Source of the DNA: Ignavibacteriales bacterium
Lineage (GTDB): Bacteria > Bacteroidota > Ignavibacteria > Ignavibacteriales > Ignavibacteriaceae
Assembly: GCA_003538625.1 (NCBI GenBank)
Contig: DPRR01000014.1
Span: 62,001-126,000, forward strand
Reading direction: 5' to 3'
Length of the DNA: 64,000 nt
Every line of letters starts with the position of its first letter. Position 1 is the stretch's first letter. The notes under the pieces are model-generated. The model saw only the letters and a list, made by a program, of their open reading frames with translations, was not told where the DNA came from and searched no databases. A program made the translations under genes and the position numbers. Below are positions 25,858-35,325 of this stretch, one piece after another.

Positions 25858-28017
25858 ATGAATCTAATTAAGACAATTATTCTGTCTTCTTTGTTATTGT
25901 TCATCTTTGCTTTTACATCGATAGCACAGAAGAAAGATTCAGTGCTGTACTTAATTCCGATTGATCAAATAGATTCAATCAAATATGAAACAGACGAAGT
26001 TATTGTTACAGGCACCAGAACGAGCCAAAAAATAATTGATATCCCTTATTCCGTGGTAAGGATTAGTCCAAATCAATATAAATATGATAGAAAGGTTTCT
26101 ATAAGTGATGTGTTAAATGCCGTACCCGGAGTTTTTATGCAATCACGGTATGGTAATCACGATGTAAGAATTTCGATTCGCGGTTTTGGTAGCAGATCTA
26201 ATACCGGTATAAGAGGAGTAAGAATTTTGTTAGATGGAATTCCGGAATCAGAACCGGATGGACAAACAAGAATTGAGGCAATCGATTTTAATTCATTAGG
26301 AAGTATTGAAATCGTAAAAGGAAATTCATCTTCACTTTATACTAATGCGCCTGGTGGAGTTGTGAATTTTATCAGCGATATTAATTATTCAAAATCATTC
26401 GCAACCCAATTTAATGAACTCGGTTCGTTTGGATTAAGACGAAACGGATTTAAAGTCGGAATAAGAACAAAAAATTATGGACTCTTAAATACATATACAT
26501 ACCACAACTATAAAGGTTTTAGACCGCATAGTGAGGATTACTGGCATATCTTAAATACGGTGGTTGAAACTACGCCCGGTGATAATACCAATTTACAATT
26601 TCTCGGTTATCTTGCCACTGGTTTGATACGTCTTCCCGGTTCGTTAACTAAAGCGGAATTTGATACTGATCCTTATCAGGCTGCTCAGCGCGAAGTGGAT
26701 TGGGATTTTAGAAGGGTCTCAAAAAAAGGACGGGTTGCTGTAAGATTTGATTCGAAGTTTGGAGAAAAATTAAATAATGAAATTGAAATTACCGGCTATG
26801 GAACAATCAAATATTTTGAAAGGGCAGCACGCAACTCTTTTAGAATTTTTGATCGTTATGGATTAGGCGCCAGCGTAAAGTATGTAAATAAATCTGCAAT
26901 CTTTAACAGAGAAAATACATTTACAGTCGGCGGTGATCTGTTCTATCAAACGGGACCAGTTTCAGAATTCAATAGTATAGCAGGAGCAAAAGGTGATCAA
27001 CTATTAAATTACGTTGATGAGACAGTTGGAAATTCCGGATTTTATATTCTGAATAATTTTGAACTATACAATAAACAGCTATTCTTATTAATGAGCGGAA
27101 GATATGATAACATTTATTTCCATTCACTAAACAGATTATTCGGTTTTCAGAATACAGAAAAAAGATTTGAAGACTTTACTCCAAAGTTTGCATTGAACTA
27201 TAAAATTACACCAAGTATTGCAGTGTATTCCTCTTTTGGTTACAGTTTTGATTCACCAGCCGGAAATGAATTGGATAATTATCCTTTAAGTTCAAATCCG
27301 GGGGCATTATTAAATCCTGATCTTAAACCACAGCATTCCACTAATTTTGAACTGGGAGTTAAGGGAAATTTATTAAATGAAAGCAGCTCGTTTTTTAATA
27401 ATACACTGTTTGAGTTTACTTTCTTTAATACTGTTGTTAAAGATGAAATTGTACCATTTGAAGTTTATGGAGATGTATTTTTTAGAAACTCTGCCAAAAC
27501 CAATAGGCGTGGTTTAGAAGCAGGAATAACCTCTGAAATTTATGGCGGATTGAAAGCAATTCTATCCTATACCTTTTCTGATTTTACATATGATGAATAT
27601 TCTGCAGTTTCAATTGATATTGATTCACTTAACCAAATTGAAACAAGTGCTAAGGATTTTAGCGGTAATTTTGTACCAAGCGTTCCAAAGCATAATTTTC
27701 TTGTGGGATTAGAGTACAGACATCAACTTACACCATACTTGAATGGCTTTGTAAAAGGTGTTTATCAAAGTATCAGCGGTATGTATGTAAACGATGCAAA
27801 CTCAGATCAAACAGAAGGTTACCAGATATTAAATTCGACGTTAGGACTGGAAATGTTCATGGGAAATTTTAATATACTTCTTTCCGGCGGTCTAAATAAT
27901 ATTTTAGATCAAAAGTATGTTGGATTTATTAATATTAATTCTTCTAACGGAAGATTTTATGAATCCGGTGAACCACAGACCTTCTTTGCTTCATTAAAAT
28001 TCGGTTATGTGTTTTAG
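25858..28017 (+). CDS. TonB-dependent outer-membrane receptor
   Basis: 719 aa. The signal peptide ends AFTSIAQ. The TonB-box region is EVIVTGTRTSQ, and the plug domain (about 45-165) has DVLNAVPGVFMQSRYGNHDVRISIRGFGS and IEIVKGNSSSLYTNAPGGVVNFIS. A 22-strand beta-barrel follows, ending in the aromatic C-terminal residue F (FGYVF) needed for Bam insertion. Features resemble FecA/siderophore-type or vitamin receptors, but the ligand cannot be read from sequence. It has no SusD partner, so it is not a standard glycan pair. It is followed 20 bp later by an exported BNR-repeat gene. Confidence 0.93.
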   Translation: MNLIKTIILSSLLLFIFAFTSIAQKKDSVLYLIPIDQIDSIKYETDEVIVTGTRTSQKIIDIPYSVVRISPNQYKYDRKVSISDVLNAVPGVFMQSRYGNHDVRISIRGFGSRSNTGIRGVRILLDGIPESEPDGQTRIEAIDFNSLGSIEIVKGNSSSLYTNAPGGVVNFISDINYSKSFATQFNELGSFGLRRNGFKVGIRTKNYGLLNTYTYHNYKGFRPHSEDYWHILNTVVETTPGDNTNLQFLGYLATGLIRLPGSLTKAEFDTDPYQAAQREVDWDFRRVSKKGRVAVRFDSKFGEKLNNEIEITGYGTIKYFERAARNSFRIFDRYGLGASVKYVNKSAIFNRENTFTVGGDLFYQTGPVSEFNSIAGAKGDQLLNYVDETVGNSGFYILNNFELYNKQLFLLMSGRYDNIYFHSLNRLFGFQNTEKRFEDFTPKFALNYKITPSIAVYSSFGYSFDSPAGNELDNYPLSSNPGALLNPDLKPQHSTNFELGVKGNLLNESSSFFNNTLFEFTFFNTVVKDEIVPFEVYGDVFFRNSAKTNRRGLEAGITSEIYGGLKAILSYTFSDFTYDEYSAVSIDIDSLNQIETSAKDFSGNFVPSVPKHNFLVGLEYRHQLTPYLNGFVKGVYQSISGMYVNDANSDQTEGYQILNSTLGLEMFMGNFNILLSGGLNNILDQKYVGFININSSNGRFYESGEPQTFFASLKFGYVF

Positions 28018-28037
28018 TTTATTTTGATAAGGAAATC

Positions 28038-29663
28038 ATGATTAAAAATATATTCATACTAACTGCAAGTGTTCTGATTCTAAATACCGTCTCCCTACCA
28101 CAGGGAGGCGGATTAATTATTAGAGAAAATTACAGAATTTTTCCGGGCAACACTTCTCAATCAGAAGTGTTTATAACAAAACATCCGAACAATCCGGAGA
28201 TATTATTTTCATCCGCAAACACTTTACAATTTATTCCAACATTTTTTGTAAGTGAGGGTGTTTATGTATCCACAAATTCCGGTAGTAGCTGGTACGGGAG
28301 TGATACCTGTAAAGGTGCAAATATATTTTTTCATGGTGGTGATCCTTCGATCGCAATTGATAAAAATGGTACCTTCATACTTACCAGAAAAGGTTCAACT
28401 TCCTTTCCTGGAGTGTTCTCTCACTTTTCAACTGATAATGGATTAACGTGGTCAACGCAAAAAACTATTTCGGGTGATGAACTGGAAAGAGCAACTATTG
28501 TTTCGGATGTAAATCCAAACAGTAATTTTTATGGAAGAACTTATATCTGCTGGGCTAAGATTGTTCCGCCTTATCAAATCGGTTTTTCATATTCTAATGA
28601 TGGAGCACAAAATTGGGCTTCATCAGGTTACTTAAGCAACGAAAACCTGAGAAGAGCCGGAGGAGAAATTGCACTTGGAGCAAATAATGAAGTTTACGTT
28701 TGCTGGGCAGGTGTTACAAGTACTTCACCCTTTACGGAAGTTAGAGTAGGATTTGCTTCTTCCTTAAATGGTGGAACCGATTGGAGTGTTAATGAAAATG
28801 CTTTTGCAATGAATGGAATTGTTGGAATACTAACAGAGAAGCAAAGCATACGAGTAAACGGACTTCCAAGAATGGCTGTTGATTTATCAAATACATCAAC
28901 CAGAGGAACGATTTATATAGTTACATCTCAAAAAAATCTGTTCCCCGCTGGAAGTGATCCTGATATAATTTTACGAAAATCTACGAATGGCGGACAAACC
29001 TGGTCTGAAGGAATCAGGGTAAATCAGGATGCACTTAATAACGGTAAGATTCAATTTTTTACAGGGATTACCGTAGATGAGTTTGGCGGAGTAAATATAA
29101 TTTTTTACGATGACCGGAATACAACCAGTGATTCTACTGGAGTCTTTCTCGCAAGATCAACTGATGCAGGAAACTCCTGGATCGAATATAAAATTAGCGA
29201 TCACAATTTTAAACCTGCTGCAATCGGCGGCTTAGGGCAGGGTTATATGGGTGATAATATCGATATCACTTCTGTTGGAAATAAACTTTTTCCGGTATGG
29301 ATGGATAACTCAACAGGCACTTACCAAATTTGGAGTGTTCCGATAGTCATTCCATCCGTTGGTGTAGAAGAAGAAAATTCTATCTCAGTTCCTAATGAAT
29401 TTGATTTAAAGCAGAACTATCCTAATCCATTCAATCCAGGCACAACAATAGAATTTGATTTGCCAAAAAGCGCTAATGTTTTAGTAAAGATTTATGATGT
29501 AACCGGAAAAGAAATTGTGTCACTTATTAATGAATTTAGACAATCAGGAAATCATAAAATAATTTTTGATGCATCCAGATATGGATTATCAAGCGGGGTT
29601 TATTTTTATACCTTAGCAGCAGAAGGAATAACTAAAACAAAATCCATGATAATGTTAAAGTAA
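28038..29663 (+). CDS. T9SS-exported BNR/sialidase-like repeat protein
   Basis: 541 aa. The signal peptide is short (ILTASVLILNTVSLPQG). The body is a sialidase-type propeller with repeated Asp-box-like motifs (YVSTNSGSSWYGSD, STDNGLTWST, SNDGAQNWASSG, STNGGQTWSEG, STDAGNSWIEY). The tail (about 450-541) is a type A T9SS sorting domain: FDLKQNYPNPFNPGTTIEF, then KIYDVTGKEIVSL and SGVYFYTLAAEG, ending KSMIMLK. The protein is therefore secreted or surface-anchored. Sialidase catalytic residues (Arg triad, Tyr/Glu pair) are not obvious, so enzymatic activity is uncertain. It is transcribed with the TonB receptor (GGAAATC before ATG). Confidence 0.88.
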   Translation: MIKNIFILTASVLILNTVSLPQGGGLIIRENYRIFPGNTSQSEVFITKHPNNPEILFSSANTLQFIPTFFVSEGVYVSTNSGSSWYGSDTCKGANIFFHGGDPSIAIDKNGTFILTRKGSTSFPGVFSHFSTDNGLTWSTQKTISGDELERATIVSDVNPNSNFYGRTYICWAKIVPPYQIGFSYSNDGAQNWASSGYLSNENLRRAGGEIALGANNEVYVCWAGVTSTSPFTEVRVGFASSLNGGTDWSVNENAFAMNGIVGILTEKQSIRVNGLPRMAVDLSNTSTRGTIYIVTSQKNLFPAGSDPDIILRKSTNGGQTWSEGIRVNQDALNNGKIQFFTGITVDEFGGVNIIFYDDRNTTSDSTGVFLARSTDAGNSWIEYKISDHNFKPAAIGGLGQGYMGDNIDITSVGNKLFPVWMDNSTGTYQIWSVPIVIPSVGVEEENSISVPNEFDLKQNYPNPFNPGTTIEFDLPKSANVLVKIYDVTGKEIVSLINEFRQSGNHKIIFDASRYGLSSGVYFYTLAAEGITKTKSMIMLK

Positions 29664-29666
29664 TTT

Positions 29667-30974
29667 TTATTTGAGGAGCAGCATTTTTTTTGTCTCGATG
29701 TAACTTTCAATTTTTACCTGGTAAAAATAAATCCCGCTTGCAATTTCAGGACCAGAGTCCTGACCTACGACAAAATTAACTTCATAATTTCCAGCAGGTT
29801 TATATTCATCAACAAGAACGGCAATTTCATTTCCAAGTACATCGTAAACTTTTAATGTCTGCCAACCGCTTACAGGAGATTTCCAACGAATTTTTGTTGA
29901 TGGATTAAATGGATTTGGATAATTTTGTTCAAGTGCAAAATTAGCAGGAATGAATTGCGTGATATTTTCAACTGCGACGGGAGATTCAGGAATATACCGG
30001 AAAATGTAACCACTATTCGCTACTACAATACCATGATTGGAATCTGAAAATGCAATTGAATTAAAACATATTGAATCTTTAGTGGGAAAAAATTCCCAGG
30101 TTTTACCCATATCTTTGCTGATAATAAAACTTGTGTCACAACCTAGTGAACACCAAAATTCAGATTCGGTTCTTTTTGCTACACCAGTCACTCTACCATA
30201 TTTATCAAGTTCGTCATAAATAAATTTACTTTGGCTGATATCAAAAGCTAGTACACCAATAGGATAATAACGTTCTCTATCCGCTGAAAGAGAAAGTGCC
30301 GTTAGAGAATCAACAAATATAAAGTCATCAAATTTATCCGGTGCAATTCCGTATGCTTTCCAAAATTGCCCTGCATTACTAGTTCGCCATACTACTCCGG
30401 CTACATCAATAGCTCCACCAACGGCAAAACCATATTGCGCTGAAGAAAATTTTAATTTGTTTACAGGGAAATTTGAAAAGGCACCGGTATCAACATTGGC
30501 TGGATTCCAATTTAATCCGCCATCTTCAGAAAACGAAAGATCGAAAGGTTCTCCGCCAATCCAGCCATGCAATGAATCTTGAAAAAATATTGTTGTCAAA
30601 ATTATATTCAGATGTCTATAATTAAAACGATCCCAATTATTCCCACCGTTAGTCGTCTTTAATATCTTACTTCTTATGTTAAAATTTTCTAGTTCAAATG
30701 TAACTGCCCAACCGAGTGAATCGTTTAAGAAAAATAAATCACTAATATAATTTGAGACTCCCGAATTCTGTAATTGCCAGCTTTTCCCCTGATCACCGGA
30801 AAACATAATTACACCGCTATCCCCTGCTGCCCAGCAATGTAATGAATCTAAATAAAACACTTTAAGAAGATTAAAATCTGTAGGGGTTTTTATTTTTTCC
30901 CAGGTTGGTTGTCCGTAATTAAATGGAATTTGAAAAGCGGTTACTAATAAAATATAAATAATTTTTTGGATCAT
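29667..30974 (-). CDS. T9SS-exported YCF48-like beta-propeller protein
   Basis: 435 aa from ATG 30974, preferred over an upstream 31025 start because the signal peptide begins there (MIQKIIYILLVTAFQIPFNYG). Propeller repeats (AAGDSGVIMFSGDQGKSWQLQNS, TTNGGNNWDRFNY, SEDGGLNWNPANV, FIISKDMGKTWEFFPT) resemble YCF48/PSII assembly-type sheets, also with Asp boxes. The last 85 residues are a T9SS sorting domain with ALEQNYPNPFNPSTKI and KVYDVLGNEIAVLVDE, ending KKMLLLK. It is convergent with and only 3 bp from the end of the other T9SS cargo gene, so the two 3' ends could affect one another. Confidence 0.87.
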   Translation of the reverse strand: MIQKIIYILLVTAFQIPFNYGQPTWEKIKTPTDFNLLKVFYLDSLHCWAAGDSGVIMFSGDQGKSWQLQNSGVSNYISDLFFLNDSLGWAVTFELENFNIRSKILKTTNGGNNWDRFNYRHLNIILTTIFFQDSLHGWIGGEPFDLSFSEDGGLNWNPANVDTGAFSNFPVNKLKFSSAQYGFAVGGAIDVAGVVWRTSNAGQFWKAYGIAPDKFDDFIFVDSLTALSLSADRERYYPIGVLAFDISQSKFIYDELDKYGRVTGVAKRTESEFWCSLGCDTSFIISKDMGKTWEFFPTKDSICFNSIAFSDSNHGIVVANSGYIFRYIPESPVAVENITQFIPANFALEQNYPNPFNPSTKIRWKSPVSGWQTLKVYDVLGNEIAVLVDEYKPAGNYEVNFVVGQDSGPEIASGIYFYQVKIESYIETKKMLLLK

Positions 30975-31133
30975 ATTTCTATATAAAATTTTACAAAAAT
31001 TAGTCAAGATTGATGCAATATACAATTGTAATTTTATCTGAAGATTTGGATTATTATCACTATTATTTCCGCTGTTATCTTAAAAGAAGTTTATTATCTT
31101 TAGCCACAATTTTCTAATAATTAAGGTGAAAGA

Positions 31134-31856
31134 ATGCGTAAAACAATAATTAATTTCTTATTTATTTCTACGATAGCAATTATGATAGCTTGTGGAGAAA
31201 AAGAACAGCCTCAGGTTGATAATCAAACTCAAATGAATGATAAATCAATGTCAACTACAGTTCATAATGTTCTTGTTGAAGAAAAGTTAGATGCGGGCAA
31301 TTATACTTATCTAAAAGTGAATGAAAATGGAAATTCATACTGGATTGCAGTTAATAAAATGGATATTAATCCTAATGAATATGTTATCTTCTCCAAGTCT
31401 ATGGAGATGAAAAATTTTAAAAGTGAAGTATTAAATCGCACTTTTGATTCAGTTTTGTTTGTTGATGATGCGGCAAAAAGCACCAGTGAAGAACAATTAA
31501 AATCACCTCATCAAAATATTGCTACAAGCAAAGACGGTTCTATTTCAGTTAACCCGGTTGATGGTGGTTACACGATTGAACAGATTTATGCAAAAAAATC
31601 TTCACTGGAATCAAAAACAATTAAGGTTCGTGGTAAGGTTGTAAAGGTGAATGAAAATATCATGGGAACAAACTGGATTCATATACAGGATGGTACAGGC
31701 AGTCAGGGCACACACGATTTATTAGTGACTTCTAATGAGTCTGCTAAAGTGGGATCAGTTATTGTTGCTGAAGGAAAAGTTATTTTAGATAAAGATTTCG
31801 GTTCCGGATATTTTTATAATGTTCTTTTAGAGAACTCAAAAATTAAAGTAGAATAG
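31134..31856 (+). CDS. OB-fold lipoprotein with N-terminal GW-like domain
   Basis: 240 aa. Lipobox MIACGEK. The first domain (about 45-130) reads GNYTYLKVNENGNSYWIAVNKM, then FKSEVLNRTFDSVLFVDDA. The pattern tYtYlkv..ngkeyWiAv, then M.nF.SevLnRTFd is shared with uncharacterised proteins of Deltaproteobacteria and Ignavibacteria, which are often near cytochrome or membrane-redox genes. The second domain (about 160-240) is OB-fold: IKVRGKVVKVNENIMGTNWIHIQDGTG to VIVAEGKVILDKDFGSGYFYNVLLENSKI, of the nucleic-acid/ligand-binding tRNA_anti type. It is exported, so nucleic-acid binding is unlikely and ligand or protein binding is more probable. A strong terminator follows. Confidence 0.78.
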   Translation: MRKTIINFLFISTIAIMIACGEKEQPQVDNQTQMNDKSMSTTVHNVLVEEKLDAGNYTYLKVNENGNSYWIAVNKMDINPNEYVIFSKSMEMKNFKSEVLNRTFDSVLFVDDAAKSTSEEQLKSPHQNIATSKDGSISVNPVDGGYTIEQIYAKKSSLESKTIKVRGKVVKVNENIMGTNWIHIQDGTGSQGTHDLLVTSNESAKVGSVIVAEGKVILDKDFGSGYFYNVLLENSKIKVE

Positions 31857-31862
31857 TTTTAT

Positions 31863-31896
31863 ACCCCGGAGTTTAGTTGAACTTCGGGGTTTTTTA
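31863..31896 (+). terminator. Rho-independent terminator of the OB-fold lipoprotein gene
   Basis: ACCCCGGAGTT pairs with AACTTCGGGGT (one mismatch) across TAGTTG, followed by a T-run. Confidence 0.87.
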
Positions 31897-31950
31897 TTTT
31901 AAAAGATTCGATATTTTTTTTGAATTGGATAGAATAAGAGAAGTTAAAAA

Positions 31951-32568
31951 TCAATGAGCAGATTGTTCTTCAAGTTTTTTTAATTTTTGTTCTAATCGAT
32001 CTTGATTATGATTTTTTTGAATTTCAAATTCTCTTTTAGCATAATCAGTGTAATATTTATGCTTCTTAAAAAAATCTAATGACATTTTAATCCATTCCAT
32101 ATCAGAAAGTTTTTTAATTCCTTTCATCTCAAATTCCTTACGTAATAATTCACTACGTTTTTCACCATCTTTCATTCCCAGATTTTGCAAATCTGCGTCA
32201 CAAATTATTTCCTCAAGTTTACTTTTTGGTGCATGAGGAATTTTAGTTGCTGTGATGCATTCCTTAACTTTCTCAATTTTTTCAGAAGGGTAATTATTCT
32301 TTTGAAGGAAATCTCTTGCGTATTCAGAACTCTGATCTTCGTGTCCGTGACAGCAGTGAAAATACCCTGTATCATGAAACCACGCTGCAATCAATAAAAT
32401 TTCAGTTTCATCGGACGACAAATTTTCTAATTGAGCAATTTTGTACGAAACGTTCACAACTTCAGAAGTATGCACAATATTATGATAAATATTTTCAGCA
32501 GCGGATCTTTGCTTAAATAATTCTCTAACATGATTCTCAACATCTATTAGTATTTTACTCTCAAACAT
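31951..32568 (-). CDS. HD-domain metal-dependent phosphohydrolase
   Basis: 205 aa. The HD ligands are visible: YHNIVHTSEV (H33), AAWFHDTGYF (H65, D66), a downstream HGHE, then ICDADLQNLG for the last Asp. This is the HD superfamily arrangement seen in putative nucleotide phosphohydrolases (YedJ-like). The extra Cys-His cluster HCCHGHED may be a second metal site. The C-terminal third is a Lys/Glu-rich helix. Substrates are not known. It stands alone on the minus strand and converges on the lipoprotein terminator. Confidence 0.87.
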   Translation of the reverse strand: MFESKILIDVENHVRELFKQRSAAENIYHNIVHTSEVVNVSYKIAQLENLSSDETEILLIAAWFHDTGYFHCCHGHEDQSSEYARDFLQKNNYPSEKIEKVKECITATKIPHAPKSKLEEIICDADLQNLGMKDGEKRSELLRKEFEMKGIKKLSDMEWIKMSLDFFKKHKYYTDYAKREFEIQKNHNQDRLEQKLKKLEEQSAH

Positions 32569-32696
32569 TATTTTACCTTACACAACATTATTTTTGAACT
32601 GAGTTTTTTTAATATTTTATCAGACATTTTTTAAAATTATTTATAATCATTTCGATGCGAAATTATGTTAATTATATTGAAGCAATGGTGACAATT

Positions 32697-32710
32697 ATCA
32701 CAGTTGTGAT
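32697..32710. promoter_or_regulatory. Short perfect palindrome upstream of the phosphatase gene
   Basis: ATCACA, GT, TGTGAT is a 14-bp inverted repeat 22 bp before the SixA-like start. It has the half-sites of a CRP/FNR element in the reverse arrangement (TCACA-N2-TGTGA), so it is not a CRP site. It could be an operator for another regulator or chance. Confidence 0.25.
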
Positions 32711-32731
32711 CTTAAAAACAATAGAGAAATA

Positions 32732-33229
32732 ATGAAGAATATTGTTCTATTACGACACGCAAAATCAAGCTGGAAAGACGCATCATTGGATGATTCTGAT
32801 AGACCATTAAATAAAAGAGGGAAACTTGATTCCAGGAAAATGGCTGATAGATTTTGTAAGCGGGGAATTATAATTGATCTGATAATTTCGAGCACCTCAA
32901 AAAGAACAATGGATACAATAAAAATATTTATTAAATCTTTTGATTATAAACCTAAAATCATTTTTGATGATAGTTTATACCTGGCGGATAAAGAGCAAAT
33001 ACTAAAAGTTTTAACTTCTCTTGATGAACAGTACAAAAATGTCATGATTGTCGGACATAATCCCGGAATTACAAATACCGCAAATTTGCTTTCAGAATTT
33101 TCTATCGAAAATATTCCGACCACAGGCATTATTGGATTTTTGTATGAAGGTAACTGGAAAGACATCAAAGAAAAAAAGTGCACATTTCTTTTTTTTGATT
33201 ATCCAAAAAAGAAAGATTCTATCATTTAA
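32732..33229 (+). CDS. sixA: SixA-like phosphohistidine phosphatase
   Basis: 165 aa, close to SixA length. The start MKNIVLLRHAKSSWKDASLDDSDRPLNKRG carries the RHA motif (R8-H9) of the histidine phosphatase superfamily and the D..RpLnkRG motif of SixA. MIVGHNPG holds the second catalytic His. SixA dephosphorylates histidines on phosphotransfer proteins, and Bacteroidota homologues may act on other substrates. It is flanked by an HD hydrolase and an adenylate cyclase-type gene on the opposite strand. Confidence 0.9.
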   Translation: MKNIVLLRHAKSSWKDASLDDSDRPLNKRGKLDSRKMADRFCKRGIIIDLIISSTSKRTMDTIKIFIKSFDYKPKIIFDDSLYLADKEQILKVLTSLDEQYKNVMIVGHNPGITNTANLLSEFSIENIPTTGIIGFLYEGNWKDIKEKKCTFLFFDYPKKKDSII

Positions 33230-33266
33230 CTTAATTGTAGTTTAAAGTGGTTAAGAGAATTGCAAT

Positions 33267-35204
33267 TTAATCTAATGGCAGATTCATTTTGCCAAGTAAT
33301 TTCCTATATCTTGGATCATCCTGAATCTCTTTCCAATATCGTCCTTTAATAAAAATAAGTCCGCCAATCTTTTCATCAAATGCTTTATTCAAATATTCGA
33401 ATACTTTATCAAAATCTTTTAATCCTAAATTTATAATTGCATAATCAAAAAGAAATGAAATGTCTTTTTCATTTTTTTCTCTCTGAGAAAGTTTTGCCAG
33501 ACAATTTTCCAATTCATTATTCATACCAAGTCTGGCATACATAAAACCCAGCGCCGCGTTTGATTTTAATGGATCGCCCAATAAATCCTGTGAATGCTCT
33601 AATAGTTTGATCGCTTCATCATATTCACCCAGAAAATAATACACCCATCCTAAACCATTTAACGCAGATCTAAATGTATTGTCTAATTCCAGAGTTTTAA
33701 GATATTGATCTTTAGCTTGTTCAAAAAATCCACAGTGTGCATATGTATCAGCAAGCGATGCATTAATGGGTAAAGACAACGGATCAATTTCTAAAGCTTT
33801 TTCAGATTCAGTAACTGCTTTTTTAATATTTCCGAAAGCGCGCAAATAATATGAAAAATACTGATGAGCCTCAGCGCTGTTTGGATTTAATTCAAGAGTC
33901 TTTATAAATGATTTGTATGCAGCATCCCAATTCCAATCAAAAAAATCTACCATTGCTATGGATAAATGAGATGCAGGTAATGAATTATCAATCTGCAATG
34001 CCCGCTGAGCATATTCTTTGGCTTTAGGATAAGCGATAGAAGTCGGCATCTGACCAAATGCGCCAAGGTAAACATAGCATCCCGAAAGTGCTGAAAATGC
34101 CTGCGCAAAATTTTCATCAAGTTGAATGGCTTGCTCTAAATACTCCAGTGATTTTCTTATATCAAGCGGAGTCCATTTTTTCCAAAAGTGCGATGATTTT
34201 AAATATAGATTATAAGCCTCCATATTTCCGGTGGAGGATTTTACAAAAGTTTTTCTTTGATCGGATAACGTTAAGTTTTCGATAAGCGTGGAAGAAATTG
34301 TTCTCGCAATTTCATCCTGCACAGCAAAAATGTCCTCAATATCACGATCATAAATTTCAGACCATCTGTGATAACCGTTCTTTGTTTCAATAAGCTGAGC
34401 TGAAACTCTGACTCTGTTTCCAATCCTTCTAACGCTACCTTCTAAAACCGATTTTACAGAAAGCTGTTTACCAATTTCCCGTATATCAACTTTTTTATCT
34501 TTAAATGCAAAGGAAGAAGTTCTGGAGGTTACTTGCAATTTATCAACTTTAGCAAGAGCGTTTAAAATTTCTTCGGTAATTCCATCTGAAAAATATTCAT
34601 TATCTGCATTAGAACTTAAATTAACAAAAGGTAAAACTGCAATTGATTCTTTTTTTAATCCGACTAAAGTTTCAATGGAAGATGTGGCAGGAATAACAAG
34701 ATTATTATTTTTTATCGCATAAACTTCAATTGGGGTTTTAACATTTTTAAATTCGTGGTAACCAAGCGAAACCGCCTGAATCTCTTTATGATTGCTTAAT
34801 TCATCATAAACTTTTCTTGATATTAATATTGAACCTCCTACTGCAGAAGCCTCTATTCTTGCTGCAACATTCACACAGTCTCCAAAAACACCATCATCAT
34901 CATAAACAATATCGCCTGAATGGATTCCAATTCTCAGGTTTACAACGGGTTCTTTTTTTAACTCATTCTGAATATCAATTGCACAAAGTACAGCTTCCAC
35001 TACACTTCCGAAAATCGTTAGTGTACCATCACCAAAATACTGGATTACTTTTCCCTGATGTTGAAGCGATAAATCTTCGAGGACATTCCGATGCCTGTCA
35101 CGCAGTACTTTTGCACGCTTTTCATCTTCCTGCATCATTGCCGTATAGCCCACCATATCTGTGAACATCACAGCTGCTAACATTCTAATTCCGTTAAATT
35201 GCAC
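33267..35204 (-). CDS. Class III adenylate/guanylate cyclase fused to TolB-like and TPR domains
   Basis: About 645 aa. The start is uncertain: TTG 35240 and ATG 35183 are also in frame, and GTG 35204 gives the few residues that usually precede the first strand. The cyclase domain has metal-binding LAAVMFTDMVGYT and YFGDGTLTIF, plus transition-state residues in DCVNVAARIEA. A TolB-N/FlgO-like domain follows (IAVLPFVNLSSNADNEYFSDGITEEI to RVSAQLIETKNGYHRWSEIYDR). The C-terminal half is a set of TPR repeats (EYAQRALQIDNS, AYKSFIKTLELNPNSAEAHQYF). The cyclase has no membrane anchor. It may link protein scaffolding to cyclic-nucleotide synthesis. The family is widespread in this phylum but poorly characterised. 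Confidence 0.87.
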   Translation of the reverse strand: MQFNGIRMLAAVMFTDMVGYTAMMQEDEKRAKVLRDRHRNVLEDLSLQHQGKVIQYFGDGTLTIFGSVVEAVLCAIDIQNELKKEPVVNLRIGIHSGDIVYDDDGVFGDCVNVAARIEASAVGGSILISRKVYDELSNHKEIQAVSLGYHEFKNVKTPIEVYAIKNNNLVIPATSSIETLVGLKKESIAVLPFVNLSSNADNEYFSDGITEEILNALAKVDKLQVTSRTSSFAFKDKKVDIREIGKQLSVKSVLEGSVRRIGNRVRVSAQLIETKNGYHRWSEIYDRDIEDIFAVQDEIARTISSTLIENLTLSDQRKTFVKSSTGNMEAYNLYLKSSHFWKKWTPLDIRKSLEYLEQAIQLDENFAQAFSALSGCYVYLGAFGQMPTSIAYPKAKEYAQRALQIDNSLPASHLSIAMVDFFDWNWDAAYKSFIKTLELNPNSAEAHQYFSYYLRAFGNIKKAVTESEKALEIDPLSLPINASLADTYAHCGFFEQAKDQYLKTLELDNTFRSALNGLGWVYYFLGEYDEAIKLLEHSQDLLGDPLKSNAALGFMYARLGMNNELENCLAKLSQREKNEKDISFLFDYAIINLGLKDFDKVFEYLNKAFDEKIGGLIFIKGRYWKEIQDDPRYRKLLGKMNLPLD

Positions 35205-35325
35205 TCTTGGTTTCTCGCAGAAAGTATTATAAAAATTCAAGTAAAATTAGTTGAAGACTTTACAAAAGGCAATTGTTCAGTTTTATTGGAATGTAAACGG
35301 ACTCAAAAAAGTTAGCAGCAGAATA

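Noticed and set aside
32697..32710. CRP binding site upstream of sixA
   Set aside because: The half-sites are in the opposite order (TCACA then TGTGA) with a two-base spacer, which does not fit CRP or FNR.
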